DNA of 64,000 nucleotides. Origin: Strongylocentrotus droebachiensis (lineage: Eukaryota > Echinodermata > Echinoidea > Camarodonta > Strongylocentrotidae). Positions 31,154 through 43,130 of the stretch are shown here, one piece after another. The notes under the pieces are model-generated. The model did not search any database and was not told where the DNA came from. It was given only the letters and a program-made list of their open reading frames with translations. How positions within the stretch are numbered: the first letter of the stretch is position 1; every line of letters starts with the position of its first letter. A program made the translations under genes and the position numbers. Where the stretch lies: contig JAVYIG010007230.1 in assembly GCA_035222895.1 (NCBI GenBank), positions 1 to 64,000 on the forward strand. Direction: 5' to 3'.

Positions 31154-34100
31154 GTAAGTAATTTATTTGAGAATTTGTTGATTTAATTTTTCATTTTTGA
31201 AAATTTCCTTTTAAATACTGCTATTCTGTGAAAAATATGAATAACAGATTCATTGTTCAAATAGATCTACAATTTTATTAAGGCCTTTGTTATGAATACC
31301 GTATGCAAAAGTTTGGAGTGTAATATGGGAATTCCAAGAGATGACGTGTTTTTAGCTAATAATCCATGAATCAAAGGTAAAAGATGGTCTGATTTTGTCT
31401 TGATTTTTTTAAGCTCATTGTGAATAGATAAATTCCCATTCAAAGAAATTATGTTTTAAATCTACTTCTTTGAATGGCACAAAATATAATTTCTGTAATT
31501 TGATATTGCATGTTCAGACAGTGAAATGATACTGTAAACTTAAATGTAAAAGGGACTTGTAAACTTAATTATTTAGAGTAGGCTCTGAAGTTAACTCAGA
31601 CCTACATGGGCATTATTATGAAATATTTTCCCCTGCTTTGTTTGGTTTGGTTTGGTTTGGTTTTCTCAATATTACCTTGTCTTTACTTCCCCCCCCCCCC
31701 TTGTTTACTAACATGTACTTGGTTCGGGGAGCCTGGGGAGGCTTGATTCATCTTCTGATTATTGAGGATATTAAAGTGTTTTACAGTCCTGTTCACTATT
31801 GAGATAGACTTGGCATATAGAGTTAGACACTGAATACTCTAGATGTGTCATCATGTGTGTATTCTCTTTCTTTTGTGCTGTCATTTTCTCTTCTTCTGCT
31901 GTGTTGTCATTTTCTCTTCTTCCTTTGTGTTGTCTTTTACTTTTCTTCTTTTGTGTTGTCTTTTACTCTTCTTCTTTTGTGTTGTCATTTTCTCTTCTTC
32001 TTTTGTGTTGTCATTTTCTCTTCTTCTTTTGTGCTGTCATTTTCTCTTCTTCTTTTGTGTTGTCATTTTCTCTTCTTCTTTTGTGTTGTCATTTTCTCTT
32101 CTTCTTTTGTGCTGTCATTTTCTCTTCTTCTTTTGTGTTGTCATTTTCTCTTCTTCTTTTGTGCTGTCATTTTCTCTTCTTCTTTTGTGTTGTCATTTTC
32201 TCTTCTTTTGTGCTGTCATTTTCTCTTCTTCTTTTGTGTTGTCATTTTCTCTTCTTCTTTTGTGTTGTCATTTTCTCTTCTTCTTTTGTGCTGTCATTTT
32301 CTCTTCTTCTTTTGTGTTGTCATTTTCTCTTCTTCTTTTGTGCTGTCATTTTCTCTTCTTCTTTTGTGTTGTCATTTTCTCTTCTTCTTTTGTGCTGTCA
32401 TTTTCTCTTCTTTTGTGTTGTCATTTTCTCTTCTTCTTTTGTGCTGTCATTTTCTCTTCTTCTTTTGTGTTGTCATTTTCTCTTCTTCTTTTGTGCTGTC
32501 ATTTTCTCTTCTTCTTTTGTGTTGTCATTTTCTCTTCTTCTTTTGTGCTGTCATTTTCTCTTCTTCTTTTGTGTTGTCATTTTCTCTTCTTCTTTTGTGC
32601 TGTCATGTTCTCTTATTTTTGTGCAATTTTCATTCCTCAACCATGCTCTTTGAACTGCAAACTTTTTCATATTATATTCTTTGGGGGAAAAAAGGCACAA
32701 TTCCAATGTAGGATTTGAATTTATTTATTATTTTTTTGTTCATGGTCCATGTCTGGAAACTGGAATTTACATCATACTGTGCTGTGTTCTTATATCATTT
32801 CCCTTTTTCATAATTACACTGTAGTGATGGAAACTATTACTTCTTCCTATGCTTTAACACTGAAATTACTTTGTCCATGTACAGTGTACCTGTCAGAACA
32901 GTCATATATCACAATATTTAATGCCAATATTTACATTTATTACAATCTTTAATTACAACTCTTTGATCAAATCGCCCGTGTAAAAGACCATGTAATATCA
33001 CAATATAGATTAAGATCGCACACAGCCTACGCAATTTAGAAAGTAGTAACCCAGGCGAATGTATATAGAGAGCTATGCAGAGAGCAGAAATTTGTTGCAT
33101 TCTATAGAATTAGAAACCTTGGGCTCTGCTCCACTAGTCCACTCTTTTCAGAAAATACCAACCCCCATGCACCACAAAGAAAACAAGTCGGCCACTTCAC
33201 CTTCATGAACCATAGCCACTGACAATAAAAACTGCTTGAGTCAAAAAGCGTAGGCTGTACCCATTGTGCGTACGTACCAACCCTTATAAATGGTATGTAG
33301 TTTTGAAGGTAATTGTTTTTTGTACAGGTGTTTTTGGTAGAGAGTCTTCTATGCTGCAATGACTGTTGTGGTATTGTGGTTGAAACTTCATGGTTGGCAG
33401 TTAAGATAACGGTTGATGTTATGCATTCCATAGTATCAAAGTGTTTTGGTGAATAAAATGAAGGGGGAAACATCCATGAAAATAGCCAATATCACTTATT
33501 CCTGCACTTTTTAGTGGAAATACTGACAAGAGGATTCAGTTACATAATACATGTTTTGTCACAATGAAGTATAGTAGATTATCTTTTTTATCTTGCCACC
33601 ATGATCTATTTGTCCAATGATAAGATTCCTTGGAATTGATATGTTTACAGTTCAATCTGACTCATAAATGTACACTGTTACCCAGAATTCATGCACTATT
33701 TGTTTAAAAAGTATGAGAATACAGGTACATGTACATTTGTACAATAATGATAAGGACAAAGAGAGACACATACTGGTTACAAGCTTTCTATGCCATTCTT
33801 TATCTTTCTTTGGTATATTATACTTCAGATAAGTCATAATATGCTTTGTTCACAAAGGGGACTCATATTGGTGTATTTAATATTGGCAGCAGGAGAGATA
33901 CATAAAAATGAAGCAGCAACTTGTAAATTCAGAGTCATATGAGAATATTTAATATCTTCAAATTCTGGAGAATCAAATCAGTCACATCATTATGAACTTC
34001 CACATTAAAAACACAAGATAAAGATCTGATGGTGATAAAAACTTGACTCTTCTTCCAGAAAACCAGAACATGTAATACATGTATTTATAAAGAAGGGTAC

Positions 34101-37100
34101 AAATAATATGAGGGTACCGGTAGTTTACATTGTGTCAAAGCGACAAAGACATGAATGAGGTCCGCCAAAACAATGGACAACTTGGTAGTTCTATGTATGG
34201 GGCTTAAACATAATAGAGGTGGTATTTCCTGGGACTTGGATTACAAATGCACTTGGGTCTTTCTATGGGGAAGGATTATAAAGATGTGAACTTGGCTTTA
34301 AAGTGCATCTCAAACTGGGCATCTTGTCAGGCTGTAAATATGAGGGTACTTTACAAAATGCACAGATTCAATATGGCGGTATGGCAAAGCTTGACCAAAC
34401 TTAGCGACAGTAACTGTGCATTACATAATCGCCAAAATTTGCCTATTAACTGGGTTTTGGGACAATACTACACAACAATATTTTGTCATTTGTTTAGAAA
34501 GTTGAAAATGGATCTCAAACCTTCAAAGCGGGACTTGATAAACTTGTAGCTATTTGCGTCCTCTATACAGCCAACTATGCTTCAGCGGTACCTGTTGATC
34601 CCCCATGGTCCTCTTTTTTTTAATGAACATTTATGATATTACTTTCTTGTCCATGCTACCATTTACATTACAAGGTTTTCATTGAGTTCCTCCCCAAACC
34701 ACTACTGGACCAGCAGAAACTTATTCACAAAAGAACTTCTGAACAGAAACCACAATTATGGAGAAAAAATACTATTCTCATAATAAATTGAAAAATCAGA
34801 CAAAGGATAGGGGGTGTGAGAATGGTGCCAAGGTTTGAAAATGTCTGAATCAATAGTGACAGTGTCAACAAAGAGCCTTGAATGAAAAGAGGAAGAAGAG
34901 ATGTTAACTTTCCTTTCAATGGCCGTCATGGGTTGTAGCAGTCAAGGTTGAATTTTTCTTCTTTTTTAAACGAAATGGTGTCATTTCTGTAACCACTGTT
35001 TCAGCTATAGGTGGCTTTTTAAAAATGTGATAACCTGATGCAGTGGTCTGCAGATGATGTACATTTTAGGTACAGTGCATGTTTGTATACATTTAAACAA
35101 TTATCAGACATGTAACTCGGTGGATTTTTTTTTCTGTCTGTGTATACATGTCAAAGGATAAAATGTTAGGCCTGTGCATGCCCCAAACACCTTTGATTTT
35201 GGCAAATTTGTAGTTCTACTAAAAATGTACATATTTTATGTACATATTTTAAGTACGTTTTGATAAAAGCAGAAAAATGACAGAAACATGTCAGTGAAAG
35301 GTATTTCCTACATGTGTGCATTGCATTTATACGATAGCAAATCAATACCGGTAGTTTAAAACAGCCTTTCATATATATATTTATGGCAATTTAAAGTTAC
35401 TTTTTCCCTTCCTCCTGCTCTTGGGCGTAAGTCTACTGGTATTCATGACTGGTAGGCGTCACCTCAGGGGCATACACCTCTCTTCTCCCTTATATTTTCT
35501 TCATCTGTGCATTTATCACGGTAGCGAATCAGTAGGTTAAAAACAGCCTTTTGTATTCATGGCAATTATTAAGACATTTTTTCCCTTCCTCCAGCTTTTG
35601 GGCATCAGTCTTCCCGTAATTATCACCGGTATCCATGACTGGTAGGCGTCACCTCAGGCGCAACGCCTCTCTTCTCCCTAGTATTTCCTAGATGTATACA
35701 TTGGACACGATAGCAAATCCGTAGTTAAATAGCAGCCTTTCATATATTAATTGCAATTTCTTGTTTTTCTTTCCCTAGCTCTCGGGCGTTGGCTTGTTCA
35801 TCACCGGTATCCATGTTCTGGTAGGAGTTACCTCCGGGGCGTACGCCTCCCTCCTTCCCAATATATCATACATGTATGCTGCGTACATCCTCATCGTCAT
35901 CGGGATTTTCATCGTCATCGTCGCCATCGTCGGGTGTGTAGCAGCAGTCAGGGAGGGCGTCTGCTGTCTTCTCGTGGTAAGACTAGTGGTGTAGCTACAT
36001 GTACTGGGGACTTGGGGAGCACACCCCCCCCCCCCCAAACAAAGACACACTAAATATGAATAAATAAATGAAAAAAAAAAAAAAAAATTGAATATAAAAA
36101 AACAATGGAGAGAAAAGAAACATATACGATGATAAGGACCCTTCCCACCCCTTCTGCTAAACAATTGGCTTGGTACTTTCGCATTGCTTTCACCAAGTAA
36201 AGTATCGCCCCCCTTCCCATGATGCCTGTGTCCCTCCGTTATTTCATATGAAAGAAAAGAATAAATGTAGAAGGTAAAAGTTATGGAGTTTGTACCATTC
36301 TAGGAGGCACGTTGGTGGAATATGCGAGGATATCCAAACAAAATTAACATGATGTTCCCTTATTTTACAAGTTACACATTTTTTACAAATTGGACTTCAC
36401 AGAAGTTTTAGGCGGAAAAAACTCAATTCTTTTGTACAATCACACTGCAATGAAAAATTGCGATCTTTTTCTTTTAATGCCCCTTTCTCCGCAAAAATGA
36501 TAATTGAACCACCACGCGTCCTTTTTGCTGATTTAACGTTTCTAATATTCTTTATTTTCTTTTCTCTCAGTTCTATTTTATGGTCGTCATCGTGATCTGC
36601 CTGGAGGTGACAGCTATCATCATTGCCTTCGCAGGTCTTCACATGAGAGGCGACATGTCGAGCTACGTGTCGGCGAGCATGAAACGAGGACTCTATTACT
36701 ACCAGGATGAGAACAATGCCGAGATGAAGACGGCGTGGGACACTCTGCAACAAGAGGTGGGTTTGTGCTGTGCCCTGTGGTACCATATGAACAACACCAA
36801 TAGTTCATTGATGTGCATAATGAGGCCGCGATTGGCGGAGGAATACCAGAATAAAGCACTTTCAAGATGGCCACTTATCCATGAACATTGTCTACAATGA
36901 TCTCTTATTTATCTGTCCATCAGGGACCCGTTTCACAAAGCCTTTTTTCAATGACAAATGACAAATATCTGGTGCTAACCAATCAGAAGCAAGGATTTCA
37001 GTAGCTTATAACAACAACTGTCATTTGTCTCTGTTGGCAAGTTTTGTGAAATGCCCCCTGATCATTCAACATGGTGGCAGCGGTGGGATTGTCAGGTGAC

Positions 37101-40100
37101 ATATCATGGAGAGTGGCAAGTGTGGATTAAAGGGAGATGTTAGTCATGCATTTTCCATGTGCAGTAGGTCAGGATTTGCTCGCACCAGATTTGGTGTAAA
37201 TACCATTAATGGGTGTATACATGTAAGTCTCGCACACAGCAAAGCCATGGTCCCATCGAGAACTACCCCCTAGTCTCTTGGAGAGTCTCTTGGGTGAGGG
37301 AAACGTAAGATAATAACTTTTGTATATGGGACGATTGGTAAAAAAATGCAGAGCATTACATAAGGCCCGATGGTCAAAAACTGAAAACTAAGGCTGGTGA
37401 TTGACAACACTTATAGGTAAAAACACAAATGGTGTCGAATTCCCCATTGATCCTACTGCTATGCATCTTTAAAGATAAACTTTAGTACTGGTAATGCGAT
37501 TGCATTGTCAAAGAAAAGGTGTGAAAAGGATCAGAAACAGTTGATCATGTAGCATGTAAGTATTGGTGTGCACTGCAAGGTTCTGGGGTCATCAAAATCA
37601 TAATAAATTTGACCGAGTCTTGGTAAAGTAACAAGCGCTGTACACAGAAAGCTTTATATGGGACAACACACATGTTGTCGGGGCTGGTACTACCTTGATT
37701 TCCTTGTCTTTTTATGCTCATTACTCAGCCAGACCCAGTATACATTTTCTTCTAAAATTGTTTGGCACATGTCATTTATTTGTAATCTTGAACATTCAGT
37801 GTAAGTTTTGTTTGATTCTGTGAGAATTAATTTTCTTTTTTTTACCAGAAGTCAAGTTTATCTTTAATGTCTTTTCAAAGGATTTGAACCCTCACCATTG
37901 GATGTAGAGCCAAGTGAATAAACTGCTACACCACAACACCTCCACGTTGCTTCCCTTTTGTTATTATTTGAATACAATTGTCACTCTTGATTCCTGACTA
38001 TTTTTGTCTCCAAGCTGTATACTTTTGTTGATTACAATGAGTAAATAACAGTATGGCCATGCCAACTATGTACATATTATACTCATATTGAGAACAAACT
38101 ACATTGTACTATTGTTTCAATAAGCTGCAGATATATTCCCTTCCCTTTCCCTTGTCTTTTGTAGTTAAATGTGAGTATCGGTTCATGTATCCCTGTATTC
38201 TCCCTTTCCCTGTTTAGTGTATTTGTATTTTATGAACCTATCTTTAGATAATTATGTCATTTGTAGTTTAAGGAGCATATCCACAACAAGCTCTGCGTTT
38301 CCTTAGGCTCCACCACTTTAACTCAAGGACAATATTCTGAATAGTGTACGGTATTGTATGTACATGTATATTATAATCATTTTCAATATATTGTTACACT
38401 CTTTGTAAAATGAGATATTGTGGAAACCAATAAACTACCTATCTATTTATCTTACATCCCAACAGGTTGAGTGCTGTGGAGTAAATTCACCTACAGATTG
38501 GGAGGTAACTGGAGGGTTTCCGCCTGGTATCGTTCCCAACTCATGCTGTAACGGCCCAGAAGGTGCATGCACTAGCTACTACATGGAGGTAAGTTACCGG
38601 TCTCATTGATGTACTCTGTCCATCATGCACATTTTGAATCACTCTGAAAATCAATTTCTGTCAGAAGTGCTATCCTCCCCACATTTAGCTAAATATTAAT
38701 GAGTAATAAATGGGAAATACACTTTATACATGCAGGTGGATGAACGGATGGGTAGGTGGGTGTGGGGACGGTTTAGATAGATGGATTAGATGGATGGATA
38801 GATTGATGGATTAGATATATAGATTAGATGGATGGATTAAATGGATGGATTAGATGGGTGGATTAGATAGATAGATGCATAGATAGATCGTGTTATAGGT
38901 AGGTTCATGTACCATAGATGTACCTTTTTTCATCTTCAAGTTTAATGTACAATCCAACCTAGAGAACAGGTTGCTTTTTGAGGAAGCAATAAACATAAGA
39001 GGAATCAGACTCTTGTATATAAATCTTTACCATATACAGTTAACAACTAATTTATTCAGTTTTGTAATTTTGTGTATGAAAAATGATTTGTCAGGATTTC
39101 TGTTTCTTTAGAATGTGACATATTAAAGCAAACATCTAAAAGTATTCAACAAAGGCCCTAATTCAAACAGCTTTCAGAAAACACAAAAAGCATCATATTT
39201 ACAATGGGTTTGAACAATTCAGTTGTTTTTTATTAAGATGTACCGTATGTGAAATTTTGGTAAAAGTCAAAGGAAATTGATAGAAATTAGTGATTGATGG
39301 ACAATTGATGATATATATCTGATGGATAATAATAATAATAATAATATTTGGTTCTTTTATAGCGCACATCGCATTATATAACGTCTCTTTGCGCTTCCAA
39401 AGAGCTTTGGAAATTATTACCCTAGCTTTAGCTCCGGCAGCCATAATCAGCGCACAGTGCATTGCAAGAAATAATTCTTGAATTATGGATTAATTATGGA
39501 TTAAAAATGCATTTATTTTTCTTGCAGGGTTGTGAGGATTACATCTTGATGGAGCTACAGGATTGGTTGACCTTGATTGGTGTCGTCTGCATTGTCTTCG
39601 TCATCATACAGGTAAATGGTTTCTTTAACGCAGGACTGCACTACTCGTGGCTACTTACGCCCTCTATAGAGCAAACAATGCCTAAGTGATATGCCTACTC
39701 ATTGGTCCCCCATGATGCCCTTTTTCATATGTTAATTGAGAGCTGATTTGATGAGATAACCACCTGTCAGCTGGGAGGTCTAATCCCTCCTGTCCGAACT
39801 AGTGCAGACAGGATTTAAAGACACGTAGTATATAGATACACACAAAAATAGAGAGGGGGGGGGGGCATTCTGTGGGGCTCCACATAGCTATAAAACGATA
39901 AAACAAAACAATAAAGATAATGATAGTCATCACAATAACGATGACATTTAATTAATAATCATTGATTTATAGCAACCATTTATCATATTGTTTCTCTCTT
40001 TTTATCACTCTCTTTCTCTCTAGATTCTACTGGTCTGGTTCATTTTGATCCTGTTCTTCAAGCTCCACAGGGGAGGCAAATACTGCTGTGGATGCAGGGT

Positions 40101-40128
40101 GTACTCTTCCATCAAAGAATACGATTAG
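31091..40128 (+). CDS. tetraspanin, complete (6 coding exons, 252 aa)
   Basis: Known of the family: tetraspanins are four-pass membrane proteins that organise partner proteins in plasma and endosomal membranes. Seen: six exons, every junction in phase 0, as is common in the family. The N-terminus is short with juxtamembrane Cys (MCWCTVSCVKCF). TM1 is about 10-36, TM2 about 54-75 and TM3 about 85-108. The large loop has the ECCG motif at 151-154, a PNSCC pair, one further Cys, and a final GC before TM4 (about 202-228), so six loop cysteines. The tail is basic, Cys-rich (CCGC, likely palmitoylated) and has Y-S-S-I, a Y-x-x-hydrophobic sorting pattern. Exons 5 and 6 are duplicated downstream. 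The subfamily is not assigned; CD9- or CD63-like members are possible. Confidence 0.93.
31685..31701. repeat. poly-C run
   Basis: A short homopolymer C run in tetraspanin intron 1, just upstream of the minisatellite. Confidence 0.8.
31858..32620 (+). repeat. 26-bp minisatellite in tetraspanin intron 1
   Basis: About 28 units of TTTTGTGYTGTCATTTTCTC followed by TTCTTC. The Y position alternates C and T over most of the array, giving a 52-bp higher-order unit, and two units lack a TTC. Because 26 is not a multiple of three and the unit has no stop in any frame, all three plus-strand frames stay open for 260-290 codons. This is an artefact, not a gene. Confidence 0.93.
32621..35264. other. tetraspanin intron 1, otherwise unremarkable
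   Basis: Apart from a MITE family D fragment (34527-34625) I see no gene, RNA or strong repeat here. The sequence is AT-rich, with short TACATGTA-type words. Confidence 0.5.
34527..34625. mobile_element. MITE family D fragment
   Basis: Only the left half is preserved (AAAGCGGGACTTGATAAAC, CCTCTATACAGCCAACTATG, TTGATCCCCCATGGTC). Tetraspanin intron 1. Confidence 0.7.
35265..35778 (+). repeat. tandem decayed copies of tetraspanin exon 2 region
   Basis: Units of about 185 bases each hold a CGATAGCAAATC-like block, a CAGCC-T/C-TTTCATAT-like block, a pyrimidine tract and an exon 2-like start. Decayed exon copies begin at about 35417 and 35594. The second keeps a CTCCAG acceptor but meets TAG after about 16 codons; the first has lost the AG. 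Confidence 0.85.
35779..35976 (+). CDS. tetraspanin coding exon 2 (residues 22-87)
   Basis: 198 bases. It encodes the end of TM1 (LSGVGLFITGIHVLVGV), the small loop with one NIS site, TM2 and the inner loop ending AAVREGVCCLLV. The Gly-Cys after TM2 and the C-C before TM3 are family hallmarks. Decayed copies of this exon lie just upstream. Confidence 0.95.
36571..36756 (+). CDS. tetraspanin coding exon 3 (residues 88-149)
   Basis: 186 bases. It encodes TM3 (FYFMVVIVICLEVTAIIIAF) and the first helices of the large extracellular loop, up to AWDTLQQE. The acceptor is TCTCAG and the donor GAG|GTGGGT. Confidence 0.94.
37473..37863. mobile_element. TTAA-flanked MITE, family A, diverged copy
   Basis: Inverted ends AGATAAACTT / AAGTTTATCT lie between TTAA sites. 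The interior resembles the reverse complement of copies 1 and 2 (an ATGCGATTGCATTG block, TTGATCATGTAGCAT, and a GTACACAGAAAG block). Clearly older than the other two copies. It lies in tetraspanin intron 3. Confidence 0.7.
37860..37945 (-). mobile_element. tRNA-derived SINE fragment
   Basis: The minus strand reads TGGTGTAGCAGTTTATTCAC (box A-like) and GAGGGTTCAAATCCTTTG (box B) in tRNA spacing. It abuts the right end of the MITE copy at 37473-37863. Tetraspanin intron 3. Confidence 0.5.
38466..38588 (+). CDS. tetraspanin coding exon 4, CCG motif (150-190)
   Basis: 123 bases. It begins VECCGVNSPTDWE, the diagnostic CCG motif of the large loop, and continues with PNSCC and GACTSYYME. The acceptor is AACAG and the donor GAG|GTAAGT. 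Confidence 0.96.
38740..38880. repeat. GATG/GATTA microsatellite at the duplication's left edge
   Basis: Imperfect TAGATGGATGGAT and GGATTAGATGG repeats. The same tract recurs at 43405-43465, marking the likely recombination site of the tandem duplication. Confidence 0.85.
39035..39235. mobile_element. MITE family E copy
   Basis: Ends TACAGTTAACAACTAATTTA and GAACAATTCAGTTGTT are inverted relatives. The interior is shared with 58353-58600 (GTCAGGATTTCTGTTTCTT, CATATTAAAG). Its counterpart at 43618-43815 came with the segmental duplication. Confidence 0.7.
39528..39611 (+). CDS. tetraspanin coding exon 5 (residues 191-218)
   Basis: 84 bases. It encodes GCEDYILMELQDWLTLIGVV and on into TM4, with the last loop Cys at 192. 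An identical copy lies at 44104-44187. Confidence 0.95.
39630..39825. mobile_element. MITE family D copy in tetraspanin intron 5
   Basis: Begins TTTAACGCAGGACTGCACTA about 20 bases past the exon 5 donor and ends CAGACAGGATTTAAAG. It was copied together with the exon into the downstream duplication (44206-44396). Confidence 0.82.
40024..40128 (+). CDS. tetraspanin coding exon 6 and stop (219-252)
   Basis: 105 bases with TAG at 40126-40128. It completes TM4 (ILLVWFILILFF), then the tail HRGGKYCCGCRVYSSIKEYD. An identical copy lies at 44596-44700. Confidence 0.95.
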   Translation: MLLVWFILILFFKLHRGGKYCCGCRVYSSIKEYD

Positions 40129-40189
40129 ACCTCCTCTTAGAACTGCTATGGCCCATATTCTTGAGAGCCCCCCCTAGTTAAACTTTGCT

Positions 40190-40387
40190 TTAAGCCCCAC
40201 TGCACCACTAATAGCTACTTGCGCCCTCTATACAGCCAACCATGCCTAAGTGGTATCCATTGATCCCCCATGATCCCCTTTTTCTTCATGTTAATTGAGA
40301 GCTGATTTGATGAGATAACCACCTGCCAGTGACCATGCAAGGAGGTCTAATCCCCTCTGACCAAACTAGTGCAGAGGGGCTGTAAAG
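40190..40387. mobile_element. MITE family D copy in tetraspanin 3' UTR
   Basis: The clearest terminal inverted repeats of the family: AAGCCCCACTGCACCACTA at the left and CTAGTGCAGAGGGGCT at the right. It lies about 60 bases after the stop codon, so it is probably transcribed in the 3' UTR. Duplicated at 44763-44957. Confidence 0.85.
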
Positions 40388-42689
40388 GCAATCCAACCCT
40401 TGTAATAAGTTCATTTGTATGAAAGTAGAAAAAATGGGAGTAATAGAATGGTGAAAGTTTGAAATAAAAAATTGGACTATTAATAAGAGATTTATGAATG
40501 TTTGAAATATGAAATCACTAAAGCTATGCAAATCTCAAATTGGCAATAAGGTCAGTAGGTTGTGACACAGTGATGGACAACTCTCCCGTTTGTCGTGTAA
40601 AAATAATTTCATTAATTCCTGTTTTTCTCCTAAGTGCCTTCTATCTTGGGGCATTACTCAAAATATATTATGGTTGGCATATTATTATTATAGGTCCTCT
40701 AAAGAGAAAAGAGAAATTCTGAGTCTACGATTTTCATGTAGACATTTTGTCTAAAAGTCTTCCTTTGTAGACTAATATTTGTATCGTTTGGCCTATATTC
40801 AAGGCATATAATGAATGGCTTCCATAGCATTGGTTATTCAATGCTCATGTAATTTAATTCAGTTATAATGTCTAGTACTAACTACTGCTGTTAATGGAGG
40901 TCTATTATTACATCATAGATATCAAAAAGTCCACATTTTGGCAATGATATTTGTTACCACTGTAACCACATCATGAACCCAAAAACGTGGGTTAGCATTT
41001 TTTGCAGTAGAGCTCATTAAAAAATGAAGAACTTCTGTATTCCCCCTATTGTATTCCAAAGCACAACTGTCTTTCCAAAGTATGTCTTCTTCAAATAAAC
41101 AAGTTGTATATATTTCTTCTTTTTATATTCATCAGGCTACTGAAGCTAGGTACTAGTAATGTATATATTTGATGATATTTGTATTAAATCTGCAGTACCG
41201 ATTTAGAAAGAGTATTAGAACAAAATATTTATATGTATTTTCATAGCTGAAGACTGATGATAATGACAGTACTGGACTATTTTTGTATTGCCATTAATGA
41301 TTTAAAGGGGATCTATCACTGAATTTATATATCTGTACATCTTTAGAAGAAGATGTCAAATTCATGCCATGTAAATCTTACTCCTTCGATTGGGCAGCAA
41401 TTAAAGTGCGTAAAATGAGAGGGAAAATGGATTTTTAGGTCTGCACTGAACTTTCTAGGAGTTGAATGTTTCAATATTTATGCAAATGTGTTGACTACCA
41501 TACTCACAAGTGGCTTTAACCTTTGTTCAGAGTGTCTTAAAACTTATTTCTTTACAGAAGTAATATATATGAAGCTGATAATTTTGGATGTTGGAGCCCT
41601 GTAACATACATCAGTTTTTTTTTCTCAAAATACATAATATCTTCCTTCAGGCCATTATGTCTCTAAAAATAAATAGTAACTTTCAATCATTTTATGTTGC
41701 AGGATAAAATTCTCTGTAAGATACACTCAACTACTGTAATAATGAAGATACAAAGGTTATGCTATTGATTGTCAATTTTTATGGTAGAGGGCCCAGAGTT
41801 GAGGTCTAAACATTTTAACCATTTTCATTATAGATCATAGGCAGTGCTATTTTTTGTATTATTATTATATTTATTCTTCCATAAGTTAATATTATGTATA
41901 AACTAACTTGCCACCGTCGTTTCATTTGTAAGCCTTTTTTACTTGCTTTTTACATATTTGTTAGGTGGGTAATTTTATTTGGTGTTCATTTTAAATGTCA
42001 AGAATAGTTTTTAAACTTCAAGATTCACTCATCTTTGTGGTGATTTAGTGAAACTGAAGAACTTGTTTTTAGGACTTTAGAAAAATAACATGAAAAGAAT
42101 GATTGTAAAATGAGTAATGAACTAAAGATATTGAAGTGAAATGCATTATCAATTTCAGATAATTATGCTTAAATTTTGCTACTATTTTGTTTTATTTGGG
42201 ATTTTTCCCCCAAGTATTTTCAGTTTATTACTGATTCTTGGTGCAAGTAAGCATTATAAATACTGAAAACAGACATTAGTCTTCCAGAATATTGTGGTTA
42301 GAAAGTATTATGACGGTATTCTTTCAGCAAAGACACATAATAATTAGCACTGTAATTGCACTATTATACAAGCACAAAGTCATGCTAAAGAGTATACTAT
42401 TTTTCTTGAAGGAGTTATTTTGTATTGTTTATGAAAGCTCTACTAAATTCTGGTATTTAGGAAAAATAAGTAGTGAAACTGCCTTATAAAAGCTGATGTA
42501 ATTCACTTTCCTTTGTATTTATGGTTTCTATTTTGAGAGAAAATACGACTTTTCTTCAAAGAAAGACCATTATTATAATGGGTAGGTAAATCGACATGGT
42601 TAAGTATGCATCATTTTCAATAAAGGCTTTTATAGAAATTGGAAACATTGCTGTGAATGAGTACTTTATTTATTAAGCTCTTCCTGTAG

Positions 42690-43130
42690 AAGATTGATTG
42701 ATTTCTTGAATGAAATTTTGAATGTTTGACTGATTGATTGGATCATTATTGATAGATTACTTGATTGATTGATTGGTTAATGGTTACTTGACTGATCCAT
42801 TATATGATTTATTGATTGATTGAATATTAGTTGAAATCAATTGGTTGAATGATTGATCTGATTGGTTGATTAATTAACCAATTGCTTTATTAACTGCTCT
42901 TATAGATTGATTGATTTATTGATTGATTTGTAAACTGATGGCTTGGTTGAGTATTTTGTTAATTGATTGATCGTTTGATTTATTGATTGACCGACTGACT
43001 GTGTCATTGATTGGAATCAATTGTTTGACTGATTGATTGATTGAGTTGTTGGTCAATGGTTTGATTGCTTTATATTGATTATTTGACCAATAGACTGGTT
43101 GTGCAATTTTCGACCGATTGATTGTAACTT
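42690..43130. repeat. TTGATTGA tetranucleotide tract
   Basis: An imperfect (TTGA)n/(GATT)n tract with many variants, in unit 1 of the duplication. The related tract at 47265-47960 is longer and more diverged. Confidence 0.9.

Noticed and set aside
31843..32718. Three overlapping plus-strand frames of 266-291 codons
   Set aside because: A stop-free 26-bp repeat keeps all three frames open. The peptides are frame-shifted versions of one low-complexity motif.
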